NCBI GenBank assembly: GCA_902802805.1
Contig: CADCNE010000008.1
Span: 1 to 35,298, forward strand
Direction: 5' to 3'
Source: an uncultured Eubacteriales bacterium
GTDB lineage: Bacteria; Bacillota; Clostridia; Christensenellales; CAG-138
Length of the DNA: 35,298 nucleotides
In this document: positions 15,877-23,375 of the stretch, in pieces
How the letters are laid out: each line of letters begins with the position of its first letter
Position numbering within the stretch: the stretch's first letter is position 1
Notes under the pieces: model-generated
What the model was told of the DNA's origin: nothing
The model's database searches: none
The model's input: the letters and a program-made list of their open reading frames with translations, nothing else
Translations under genes and position numbers: made by a program

Positions 15877-16934
15877 TCACCTTCCAGAAGAAAGGGATGC
15901 TGACCACGGTCCAGGACCTGGGCCGCATCGGCTATCAGCGGTACGGCATGCCCGTATGCGGCGCCATGGACCGCTACGCCATGGAGCTTGCCAACATCCT
16001 GGTAAACAATCCCCGGTCGGAGGCCGTCATCGAGGCCACCGTCATGGGCCCGACCATCGTCTTCGACGAGCCGGAGATCTTCGCCATCACCGGCGGCGAC
16101 TTCGGCCCCACCCTGAACGGGGATCCCATCGAGAACGACCGGGCGTATCTTGCCCAGGCGGGCGACACATTGGCCCTGCCCATGGCAAAGGCCGGCGCCC
16201 GGGCCTATATCGCCTTTGCCGGCGGCCTCGATATCGAAGAGGTCATGGGCAGCCGCTCCACCTTCCTCAAGGGCGGCGTGGGCGGTCTCGACGGCCGGCC
16301 CATCCGGGACGGGGACGGAATCGGCCTTCGAGCGCCCTGCGACTGGCTCCCCGATCTTGAGGAGCGATATGTGCCCGAGAAGCTTCGGCCCGCCCTGCGG
16401 GATCATATCGAAGTCCGCTTCACCTACGGGCCCCAGGACGATCTGTTCAGCGCCGCCGGGAAGAAGACCTTTACAAAAAGCGAATACGCCCTCAGCGACA
16501 AGAGCGACCGCATGGGCTTTCGGATGGACGGCCCCGCGGTGGAGCGGGCCGCCGGGAGCGACGGGAACATCATCTCCGACGGCATCTGCTTCGGCGCCAT
16601 CCAGATCACCAACGGCCAGCCCATCGTCATGATGGCGGATAGGCAGACCACCGGCGGCTACCCCAAGCTGGGCTGCGTCATCTCCGCGGACCTGCCGCTG
16701 CTCGCGCAGCTGAAGGCCGGCGACAAGGTCCGGTTCCGGCCCGTCTCCGCGGCGGCAGCCCAGGCGGTGTTCCGGCGGCAGCGCAAGGCCCTGGACGATC
16801 TTGAAAAGAAGTTTCTGGCCCGGCTGGAGCCGGAGCCGGAACCGGGACCCGAGCCCCTCTCGGGACGCTTCCTCATCTATGTGAACGACGAGGAATACGA
16901 CATCTACATCGAGGAACAGAACAACGACGCGTAA
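15873..16934 (+). CDS. pxpC: 5-oxoprolinase subunit PxpC (KipA family)
   Basis: 353 aa, allophanate hydrolase subunit-2 type. MLTTVQDLGRIGYQRYG, GAMDRYAMELANILV, ITGGDFGPTLNG and QTTGGYPKLGCVISADLPLLAQ are conserved landmarks. It forms the active complex with PxpB. Odd feature: after the family core (about residue 310) comes an acidic/proline stretch (EPEPEPGPEP) and then a tail GRFLIYVNDEEYDIYIEE. The tail resembles the first strands of a biotin-carrier-like domain, but it stops before any MKM lysine motif. It may be a remnant or a small interaction tail. Confidence 0.93.
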   Translation: MITFQKKGMLTTVQDLGRIGYQRYGMPVCGAMDRYAMELANILVNNPRSEAVIEATVMGPTIVFDEPEIFAITGGDFGPTLNGDPIENDRAYLAQAGDTLALPMAKAGARAYIAFAGGLDIEEVMGSRSTFLKGGVGGLDGRPIRDGDGIGLRAPCDWLPDLEERYVPEKLRPALRDHIEVRFTYGPQDDLFSAAGKKTFTKSEYALSDKSDRMGFRMDGPAVERAAGSDGNIISDGICFGAIQITNGQPIVMMADRQTTGGYPKLGCVISADLPLLAQLKAGDKVRFRPVSAAAAQAVFRRQRKALDDLEKKFLARLEPEPEPGPEPLSGRFLIYVNDEEYDIYIEEQNNDA

Positions 16935-16945
16935 AGGAGGAACCC

Positions 16946-17776
16946 ATGCCCAACTTTGACATCAGCCAATATGTGAACATGGCTCCCGTAGAGCTCCGGC
17001 GCCTGGTGCGCTCCGGAAAGGTCAAGAGCATCCCCACCGCCGGCATGTGCGCCGGCTACGCCCAGGCGAACCTGGTGATCCTGCCCCGGGAATACGCCGA
17101 GGACTTCAAGGAGTTCGCCCGCCTGAACCCCGGTCCCTGCCCCATCCTGGAGGTGCTGGACGGGGATCCCCACACCCACGACATGGGCGAGGACGGCAAC
17201 ATCCTCACCGACATCCCCGAGTACTTCATCTACAGGGACGGCAAGCTGGCGGCCAGGTGCAACGACGCCACGCCCTACTGGCAGGAGGGCATGGTGGGCT
17301 TCCTCATCGGCTGCAGCTTCTCCTTCGAGGAGGCGCTGATGAAGGCCGGCATCGAGGTCCGCCACATCGCCACGGGCCGGAACGTGCCCATGTACAAGAC
17401 CAGCGTCATGACCAAACCGGCCGGTCCCTTCTCGGGGCCCACGGTCTGCTCCATGCGGCCCATGACCCCGGAGGACGCCAAACGGGCCTATGAGATCACC
17501 TCCGCCATGCCCAACGTCCACGGCGCCCCCATCCAGATCGGGGACCCGGAGAAGATCGGCGTCACGGACGTGATGAAGCCCGACTACGGCGAGGCGGTGG
17601 ACATCTACCCCGGCGAGGTGCCCGTGTTCTGGCCCTGCGGCGTCACGCCCCAGGCGGCCATCGAGAACGCCAAGCCGCCCATCGTCATCACCCATTCCCC
17701 CGGCCACATGTTCGTCACCGACATCCTCAACAGCGAGCTCAACGACTATCTGGAACGGAAGAAGAACAAGGCGTAA
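16946..17776 (+). CDS. Putative hydro-lyase, YcsI/DUF1445 family
   Basis: 276 aa. TAGMCAGYAQANLVILP near the N-terminus, FLIGCSFSFEEAL in the middle, VPMYKTSV, and ITHSPGHMFVTD at the C-terminus are hallmarks of DUF1445. Family members include mammalian D-glutamate cyclase (DGLUCY), which interconverts D-glutamate and 5-oxo-D-proline. Its place directly after pxpABC (11-bp gap) therefore fits a role in feeding D-glutamate into the 5-oxoproline route. In B. subtilis ycsI lies in the same kip operon. The exact reaction here is inferred. Confidence 0.88.
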   Translation: MPNFDISQYVNMAPVELRRLVRSGKVKSIPTAGMCAGYAQANLVILPREYAEDFKEFARLNPGPCPILEVLDGDPHTHDMGEDGNILTDIPEYFIYRDGKLAARCNDATPYWQEGMVGFLIGCSFSFEEALMKAGIEVRHIATGRNVPMYKTSVMTKPAGPFSGPTVCSMRPMTPEDAKRAYEITSAMPNVHGAPIQIGDPEKIGVTDVMKPDYGEAVDIYPGEVPVFWPCGVTPQAAIENAKPPIVITHSPGHMFVTDILNSELNDYLERKKNKA

Positions 17777-17864
17777 GCGCAGGGATAGATCAGGCGGAAT
17801 CTGCTAAGCCGCCTGTCTACATAGGAGATCAAGAGAGAGAAAAAAGAAGGAGGATCTAATTAGT

Positions 17865-19121
17865 ATGTTTTGGAAAAGGCTCAAGCAAGTAGGCCCCGGT
17901 GCCGTCGTCGCGGCCGCCTTCATTGGCCCCGGCACCGTCACCACCTGCACCGTTTCCGGCGCCAGCTACGGCTACACCCTGCTGTGGGCGCTGCTGTTCT
18001 CTACCATCTCTGTCATCATCCTGCAGAGCATGGCGTCCAAGCTGGGCATCGTGAAGCAGGTCGGCTTGGGCGAAGCGCTCCGGGAGAAGTACACCGGCAA
18101 GGGCGCCCGCATCCTGCTGGCCATCCTGGTCATCGGCGCCGTGTTCATCGGCAACGTAGCCTATGAGACCGGCAACATCTCCGGCGGCATCCTGGGCCTG
18201 CAGGCCATCATGCCCGACACCAGCAAGATCATGTGGGCCATCATCGTGTTCGCCATCGCGGCGGGCCTGCTGCTCTCCGGCAAGTATGAGGTGGTGGAAA
18301 AGGTGCTCACCGCCCTGGTGGTGCTCATGGGCATCCTGTTCCTCATCACCGCCATCGCCGTGAAGCCCAACTGGGGCGAAGTGCTCAAGGGCCTCTTCGT
18401 GCCCCGGGTGCCCCAGATGAACCGGGCCTGGTTCTATGTGACCGGCCTCATCGGCACCACCGTCGTTCCCTACAACATCTATCTGCACGCCTCTTCCTCC
18501 GCCAAGAAGTGGGGCCATGAGGGCGACAAGGACGAGTCTCTGAAGACCTCTCTCACCGACTCCATCCTGTCCATCGGTCTCGGCGGCATCATCTCCATGT
18601 GCATCGTCATCACCGCGGCCGTCTGCTACGACGGTTCCGGCACGGCGGCCATCGCCAACGGCAAGGCCATGGCGGAGCAGCTCAAGCCCATCCTGGGCAG
18701 CTGGGCCACGGCGGCCTTCGGCATCGGCCTGTTCGCCGCGGGCATGAGCTCCGCCATCACGGCGCCTCTTGCCGCCGCGTTCGCCAGCTCCGGCATCCTG
18801 GGCTGGGGCGAGGACATGAAGAAGAAGCGGTTCATCGCCATCTGGGCCGTCGTGCTCCTGTTCGGTCTGGTGGCTGTGTGCACCCTGGGCGCCTCCCCCA
18901 CGGAGATCATCCTCTTCGCCCAGGCGGCCAACGCCTTCCTGCTGCCCATCACCGCCATCCTGCTGATGATCGTCTGCAACGACAAGAAGTACATGGACGG
19001 CCATCACAACGGCATCGTGATCAACATCCTGGGCGTGATCGTGGTGGCGCTGACGCTGCTCATCGCCTTCAAGAACATGACCGGCTTCACCGAGTCCTTC
19101 ATGAAGCTGATCAACGGATAA
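17865..19121 (+). CDS. NRAMP-fold transporter, YcsG-like, without canonical metal ligands
   Basis: 418 aa with 11 hydrophobic segments of the NRAMP/LeuT fold (GPGAVVAAAFIGPGT, GASYGYTLLWALL, GLIGTTVVPYNIYLH). Canonical NRAMPs bind metal with Asp and Asn of DPGN in TM1 and Met of the MPH segment in TM6. Here these read GPGT and VPY, so the Asp, Asn and Met are all replaced. The protein is therefore unlikely to be a normal Mn/Fe importer. B. subtilis YcsG is an NRAMP relative in the same kip operon. The simplest inference is a carrier for 5-oxoproline or another substrate of the operon. The 88-bp gap before it contains a CAGGCGG/CCGCCTG hairpin (17791-17815) without a T run. Confidence 0.85.
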   Translation: MFWKRLKQVGPGAVVAAAFIGPGTVTTCTVSGASYGYTLLWALLFSTISVIILQSMASKLGIVKQVGLGEALREKYTGKGARILLAILVIGAVFIGNVAYETGNISGGILGLQAIMPDTSKIMWAIIVFAIAAGLLLSGKYEVVEKVLTALVVLMGILFLITAIAVKPNWGEVLKGLFVPRVPQMNRAWFYVTGLIGTTVVPYNIYLHASSSAKKWGHEGDKDESLKTSLTDSILSIGLGGIISMCIVITAAVCYDGSGTAAIANGKAMAEQLKPILGSWATAAFGIGLFAAGMSSAITAPLAAAFASSGILGWGEDMKKKRFIAIWAVVLLFGLVAVCTLGASPTEIILFAQAANAFLLPITAILLMIVCNDKKYMDGHHNGIVINILGVIVVALTLLIAFKNMTGFTESFMKLING

Positions 19122-19140
19122 GGACCATTCCTCCTGACGG

Positions 19141-19179
19141 TACGACCCGGAGCTTGATTAGCAGAAGCTCCGGGTCGTA
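19141..19179 (+). terminator. Terminator of the pxp operon
   Basis: A perfect 15-bp stem (TACGACCCGGAGCTT, 19141-19155, with 19165-19179) and 9-base loop are followed by TTGATTT. The T run is imperfect but the stem is very stable. Confidence 0.75.
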
Positions 19180-19261
19180 TTGATTTATGGGTTTGCGGCT
19201 GTTCATACCGCCGCGTTCGTGGTATACTCAAATATCGGTTCAACGAAGGAGGTTTGCCTAT

Positions 19262-20434
19262 ATGTGCAGCAAGGGAGATCGGATGGAGCGGGTGTTCGCC
19301 CGGATCGAGGCGCTGACGCCCGAATATGAGGGTCTGTGGGAGCAGGTGTGCTCCTTTGAGACGCCGTCGGACAACAAGGCGGCCCTGGACGAGCAGACCC
19401 GGTTCCTGGCGGCGTTTGCCCGGGAACACGGCTTTTCTGTGACGGAATACCCCTTCCCCCGGGCGGGCGACTGCCTGACGGCGGAGACCCGGGCGGGAGA
19501 AGCCCCCCGGATCGCCCTGCTCGCTCACCTCGATACGGTGCACCCCGTGGGCAGCTTCGGCCAGCCGCCGGTGCGGCGGGAGGGGGACACCCTCTATGGC
19601 CCCGGCGTCATCGACTGCAAGGGCGGAGCCTGCGTAGCCCTGATGGCGGCCCAGGCGCTGATGGAGACGGAGGCGGCCGCGCCGCCCATCCGCATCATCC
19701 TGACCACCGACGAGGAGGTCAGCGCCCGGTACAGCGGCCCCGAAGGCGTCGCCTTCATCCAGGACCAGGCCCGGGGCGTGGACGCGGCGTTCAACTGCGA
19801 AACGGGCCTCGCCGGGTACCTGACGGTGGGCCGCAAGGGCATCATCCGCCTGGAAGTCAACGTAGAGGGGAAGGCGGGCCACGCGGGGAACGACTATTTC
19901 CTGGGCGTCAGCGCCGTCAAGGAGGCCGCCCACAAGATCCTGGCCATCGAGGCCCTCAGCAGCCCGGAGGGGGCCACCTTCAACTGCGGCGTCATCGCCG
20001 GCGGCACCAAAGCCAACGTGATCCCCGGCCGCTGCCGCTTCGAGGTGGACATCCGGGGGAAGACCCTGGCGGTGCTGGAGCAGGCCCTCGAACAGGTGAA
20101 GGCCATCGCCGGAAAGAGCTTCCTGCCGGGCACCCGGGCCACGGTGAACGTGCTGAGCCGCCGGCCGCCCATGGAGCACACGGCCGCCACGGACCGGCTG
20201 TTCGAGAAGGTATGCGCCGTCTCCGAGAGGTACGGCCTCGAGAAGGTCCGACCCAAGGAGAAGGGCGGCGGCAGCGACTCCGCCTATCTGATCGGGATCG
20301 GCATCCCCACCCTCTGCTCCTTCGGCCCCACGGGCAACGGGGAGCACACCGTGGCGGAGCAGGGCCATATCCCGTCCCTGCAGGGCCGTACTAAGCTCCT
20401 GGCCGCCTCCATCATGGAAGTCGCGGCCGAATAA
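19262..20434 (+). CDS. M20 family metallopeptidase (glutamate carboxypeptidase-like)
   Basis: 390 aa. It has the zinc-site motifs of M20/CPG2 enzymes: LLAHLDTVHPVG (His and catalytic Asp), YGPGVIDCKGG (bridging Asp), TTDEEVSARYSG (Glu pair) and a C-terminal GNGEHTVAEQG (His). The lid/dimerisation domain is visible from GKAGHAGNDY to GTKANVIPGRC. CPG2-type enzymes release C-terminal glutamate from peptides or folates, which would suit the glutamate-centred neighbours. The start at 19262 follows AAGGAGG; 19283 is an alternative. A promoter near 19224-19229 (TATACT with a weak -35) and the upstream terminator suggest an independent unit. Confidence 0.88.
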   Translation: MCSKGDRMERVFARIEALTPEYEGLWEQVCSFETPSDNKAALDEQTRFLAAFAREHGFSVTEYPFPRAGDCLTAETRAGEAPRIALLAHLDTVHPVGSFGQPPVRREGDTLYGPGVIDCKGGACVALMAAQALMETEAAAPPIRIILTTDEEVSARYSGPEGVAFIQDQARGVDAAFNCETGLAGYLTVGRKGIIRLEVNVEGKAGHAGNDYFLGVSAVKEAAHKILAIEALSSPEGATFNCGVIAGGTKANVIPGRCRFEVDIRGKTLAVLEQALEQVKAIAGKSFLPGTRATVNVLSRRPPMEHTAATDRLFEKVCAVSERYGLEKVRPKEKGGGSDSAYLIGIGIPTLCSFGPTGNGEHTVAEQGHIPSLQGRTKLLAASIMEVAAE

Positions 20435-20444
20435 AAAAGACAGC

Positions 20445-20480
20445 AAAAAACCATTCGCCGGTCCGGCGAATGGTTTTTTT
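20445..20480. terminator. Bidirectional terminator
   Basis: CCATTCGCCGG (20451-20461) and CCGGCGAATGG (20463-20473) form a hairpin flanked by six A on the left and seven T on the right. It therefore works for both the M20 gene and the convergent hydrolase gene whose stop is at 20485. Confidence 0.92.
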
Positions 20481-20484
20481 GCCT

Positions 20485-21189
20485 TCAAAGGACGATGCAC
20501 CGATCATCATCCAATATTTCGATGCCGTCGCAGGGCCGCTCCTGCAGCTTCTCCCGGGCCCCGTCCGTCATGTGGGTGGTGTACAGGCGACAGCCTGGAT
20601 ATTTTTCGTGGAGGGCCAGCAGGGCGTCGATGCCCATGTGCTTGGGGCTGGCGGCAGAGAGCGTACATTCGCAGATGCAGTGCCGGCAGCCGCCCACCAT
20701 GGCCTCCAGGGCGGGACAGGGGGTCGTGTCCCCGGAGAAGCCCACCCGCAGGCCGTCCCTTTCCAGAACGTAGCCGAAGCACTGCTCCTTGACGCCGTGG
20801 ACCACGGGCACCCGCTCCACCGCATACCCCGCCGCCGTAAAGCGATCCCCGTGATCGAGCGCCAGGGGCACGGTCTTCAGGGGGATGTCGGGATAGGCCA
20901 GGGTCAGGAGCTGGGGAATGATCCGCCGCCCCTCCTCGGGACAGTGGATGGCGAGGGGCGCGTCCGTCTTCTTGTACCGGGCCAGGATCAGAAAGGGCAG
21001 GTCGAAGTAGTGGTCGGCGTGGAAGTGGGTCACCAGCACGTCCGTGACGGCGCAGGGGTCTATGCCCCGCCGGTACAGCTTTTTGACGGTGCCCGGCGGA
21101 CAGTCCGCCAAAATGGTCCCGTCGACGAGATACCCCGGATACCCGCTGCGGGCGCTCACGGCCCCGCTTCCCAAAACGTAGATCTCCAT
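20485..21189 (-). CDS. MBL-fold metallo-hydrolase (RNase Z-like)
   Basis: A 234-aa metallo-beta-lactamase-fold protein. The metal-binding motif is THFHADHYFDLP, followed by VPVVHGVKEQCFGYVLE, FSGDTTPC and a terminal TTHM, the order seen in RNase Z-like and other MBL hydrolases. It is shorter than true RNase Z (about 300 aa) and lacks the exosite arm, so tRNA processing is not assumed. It is the last gene of a minus-strand run with the PH-domain and symporter genes (76-bp gap). Confidence 0.82.
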   Translation of the reverse strand: MEIYVLGSGAVSARSGYPGYLVDGTILADCPPGTVKKLYRRGIDPCAVTDVLVTHFHADHYFDLPFLILARYKKTDAPLAIHCPEEGRRIIPQLLTLAYPDIPLKTVPLALDHGDRFTAAGYAVERVPVVHGVKEQCFGYVLERDGLRVGFSGDTTPCPALEAMVGGCRHCICECTLSAASPKHMGIDALLALHEKYPGCRLYTTHMTDGAREKLQERPCDGIEILDDDRCIVL

Positions 21190-21265
21190 AGTTCTCCTAA
21201 ATACGGTTCATGCAGGATGGCAAGAGGAAAGGACGACCTTTCGATCGTCCTTTCCGGTTACAGGT

Positions 21266-21655
21266 CTATTCCGCTGCCGGGATGGGCTCGTTCATGGCCC
21301 ATTGGAACAGGTCCCTGAGCTTGCCCTGGGTGTTGGTGAAGGTGAAGGAGGCGCCGCCGTTGGTCTCGATGGTGAGCGTGTGGAACAGCAGCTTCTTATC
21401 GAATCGCCACTCTTTCACACTTTCCCGCCGGATCATCTTCATCTCTCCCCCGCCCAAAGCGGTAAAGAGGATGAGGATGCGCCGGTCGGTGACGGCCACC
21501 AGCTTCCGGTTGCCCTCGTGGACACCGGTGAGCAGGCAGTTGAGCCGCTCATATTCCCCCAGCACCTGGGTAAGGGCCTTGAGCTCCTTGCGATAGTAGA
21601 AATCGCTGTAGATGCCCAGTTCCCGCAGCCGGTCGTCGAGCTCGTTCCGGGTCAT
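21266..21655 (-). CDS. Bacterial PH-domain protein (bPH_3-like)
   Basis: A 129-aa cytoplasmic protein. An N-terminal helical segment (residues 1-35) is followed by the beta-rich core LTGVHEGNRKLVAVTDRRILILF, IRRESVKEWRF and TLTIETNGGASFTF, which matches the pattern of bacterial pleckstrin-homology-like domains (PF14470). Function is unknown for the family. The start lies 3 bp after the stop of the cation symporter gene, so the two are translationally linked and the domain may act at the membrane with that carrier. Confidence 0.75.
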   Translation of the reverse strand: MTRNELDDRLRELGIYSDFYYRKELKALTQVLGEYERLNCLLTGVHEGNRKLVAVTDRRILILFTALGGGEMKMIRRESVKEWRFDKKLLFHTLTIETNGGASFTFTNTQGKLRDLFQWAMNEPIPAAE

Positions 21656-21658
21656 GCC

Positions 21659-22972
21659 TTATTTCAGCACGGAGTCGGCCTTGAGGAAGCCCAGCTTCTT
21701 GGCGATGCAGCAGGTGCAGGTCAAATCGCCGGTGACGTTCAGGGCGGTACGGCCCATGTCGAGGATGGCGTCGATGCCCAGGATCATGGCGTAAGCGCCC
21801 GCCAGGGTAGTGCCGGCCTCGATGGGCAGGTCGATGCCCTGCATGACCATGGCCAGCATGATGGCGCCGGCGCCGGGCACGCCCGCGGTGCCGATGGAGG
21901 CCAGGGTGGCCAGGAGCACGATCATGCCCATCTCACCCATGGTCAGGCCGCGGCCCTGCGTGGACATGACCAGGAAGAAGGCGCAGACGCCCTGGTAGAT
22001 GGCCGTGCCGTCCATGTTGATGGTGGCGCCCAGGGGCAGGGAGAAGGCATAGACTTCCTTGTCCACGCCCAGGTTCTCCGCCGCGGCGAAGGTGGTGGGC
22101 AGGGTGCCGTTGGAGGAACGGGTGACGAACGCGGTGATGAAGGGCGTGCGGGCCTCCTTGAAGAAGGCGCCCAGCTTGATGCGGAAGATAGCCAGCAGGC
22201 CGCCGTAGACCGCCACGATGTGGATGAGGTAGCCCAGGAAGCAGGCGATGGTCACGGTCAGCAGCGCGCCGGCCACCTTGGCGCCGTTCTTGGCGAACAC
22301 TTCGCAGATGAGGACGGCCACGCCGATGGGGGCGTACTGCATGATGCCGGCCACGATCTTCATCATGATCTCGGCCAGGCAGTCGAACACGTTGTACATG
22401 GTGGTGGAGATGGTGCGGATGCGCTCATCCTCGGACACCTTCATGAAGGACAGGCAGAGGCCGAAGACCAGGGAGAAGAAGATGACCTGGAGCACGGTCT
22501 CGTTGACCAGGGACTGAAGCACGCTGGTGGGGACGATGCTGTAGATGACCTCCCACACGTTGGTGGAAGCGGTCTTGCCGGCGGCGTCAGCGGCCAGCTG
22601 GGTCACCGCGGCCAGCTCGGCGTGGGGTTGGAAGATGTTGCCCATGACGAGACCGATGATGACGCCGCAGGCGGAGGTGGCCAGGTAGATGATGACCACG
22701 CGGATACCGACCCTGCCCACGTTAGCGGGAGAGACGGAGGACGCGCCCACCACCAGGGAGCCCACGATGATCGGGATGATGATCATCTTCAGCAGCCGGG
22801 TGAAGATGGTGCCGAACATGCTGATCCAGGCCGGCAGGGCCGTGACGCCCTTGGCAGCCAGGATGATGCCCGCCACCGCGCCGATGACCAGGCCGATGAG
22901 GATCTTGTAGAGTACGTTGACGTTCAGGTATGCCCGAAGGATACCGCCTTTCTTGGGTTCATTGTTTGCCAT
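21659..22972 (-). CDS. Dicarboxylate/amino acid:cation symporter (DAACS/SLC1 family)
   Basis: A 437-aa transporter of the GltP/GltT type that brings in glutamate, aspartate or dicarboxylates with protons or sodium. The hairpin and ligand motifs are visible: RSSNGTLPTTF (HP1), GATINMDGTA (TM7 NMDGT), GTAGVPGAG (HP2) and ILDMGRTALNVTGD (TM8, with the Asp, Arg and Asn that bind the substrate amino and side-chain groups). The Arg in DMGRT suggests an acidic substrate. AGGAGG precedes the ATG. It heads the operon with the PH-domain and MBL genes and fits the glutamate theme of the pxp operon across the terminator. Confidence 0.93.
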   Translation of the reverse strand: MANNEPKKGGILRAYLNVNVLYKILIGLVIGAVAGIILAAKGVTALPAWISMFGTIFTRLLKMIIIPIIVGSLVVGASSVSPANVGRVGIRVVIIYLATSACGVIIGLVMGNIFQPHAELAAVTQLAADAAGKTASTNVWEVIYSIVPTSVLQSLVNETVLQVIFFSLVFGLCLSFMKVSEDERIRTISTTMYNVFDCLAEIMMKIVAGIMQYAPIGVAVLICEVFAKNGAKVAGALLTVTIACFLGYLIHIVAVYGGLLAIFRIKLGAFFKEARTPFITAFVTRSSNGTLPTTFAAAENLGVDKEVYAFSLPLGATINMDGTAIYQGVCAFFLVMSTQGRGLTMGEMGMIVLLATLASIGTAGVPGAGAIMLAMVMQGIDLPIEAGTTLAGAYAMILGIDAILDMGRTALNVTGDLTCTCCIAKKLGFLKADSVLK

Positions 22973-23147
22973 AGATTCCCCTCCTGAATTTTTTTACCCG
23001 CCGCCCTGGGTCGACCGGGCATTCCGGGATGATAGCAATATAACATGCGGGGAAAAAATATGGAAGGGATTTCAAAAAAAATTCAAACATTTTGGCTTTT
23101 TTGTGAAATGGAGGCGGGACGCGACAGAAAAACCCGGAAAATGACTC

Positions 23148-23177
23148 TTGACAAGGGACGATAGGGTATGCTATATA
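23148..23177 (+). promoter_or_regulatory. Promoter of the trpB2 operon
   Basis: TTGACA (23148-23153) and TATATA (23172-23177) with an 18-bp spacer lie 31 bp before the Trp-codon leader peptide. The region left of it (22990-23147), shared with the divergent symporter gene, is A/T-rich and noncoding; no convincing symporter promoter was identified there. Confidence 0.75.
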
Positions 23178-23208
23178 ATATATAATTTCGAAGAAAGGAG
23201 CACGATCC

Positions 23209-23295
23209 ATGGGCAAGGGAACTGGCGCACGGTCCTTCTGGTTTAGCGGCTGGTGGTTTAGCCGCCTCCTTGTCATGCCCGGAATTGGATCGTGA
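23209..23295 (+). CDS. trpL: Trp-codon leader peptide, 28 aa
   Basis: A short frame with AAAGGAG 8 bases before the ATG. It encodes 28 residues with three Trp codons in a cluster (WFSGWWF, codons 11, 15 and 16), far above chance. The Trp codons overlap AGCGGCT (23245-23251). That segment can pair with AGCCGC (23260-23265) or with AGCCGCT over the stop codon (23295-23301), and a terminator follows at 23317-23347. This is the architecture of classical tryptophan attenuation: ribosome stalling at the Trp codons in low charged tRNA-Trp would change the pairing and allow read-through into trpB2. Confidence 0.85.
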   Translation: MGKGTGARSFWFSGWWFSRLLVMPGIGS

Positions 23296-23316
23296 GCCGC
23301 TGAAAAAGCAAGCACA

Positions 23317-23347
23317 GGCCTCGTCCAATAGGGCGGGGCCTTTTGTT
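23317..23347 (+). terminator. Attenuator terminator upstream of trpB2
   Basis: A 10-bp stem with two G-T wobbles (GGCCTCGTCC, 23317-23326, with GGGCGGGGCC, 23331-23340) and a 4-base loop is followed by TTTTGTT. It lies between the leader-peptide stop and the trpB2 ribosome binding site, where an attenuator must be. An exact antiterminator pairing partner was not fully resolved by eye. Confidence 0.75.
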
Positions 23348-23375
23348 ATGAAAATACGTTGAAAGGAGACACACC

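Noticed and set aside
20485..21189. RNase Z (tRNA 3' endonuclease)
   Set aside because: It has the metal motif, but is about 70 residues short and lacks the tRNA-binding arm; left as an MBL-fold hydrolase.
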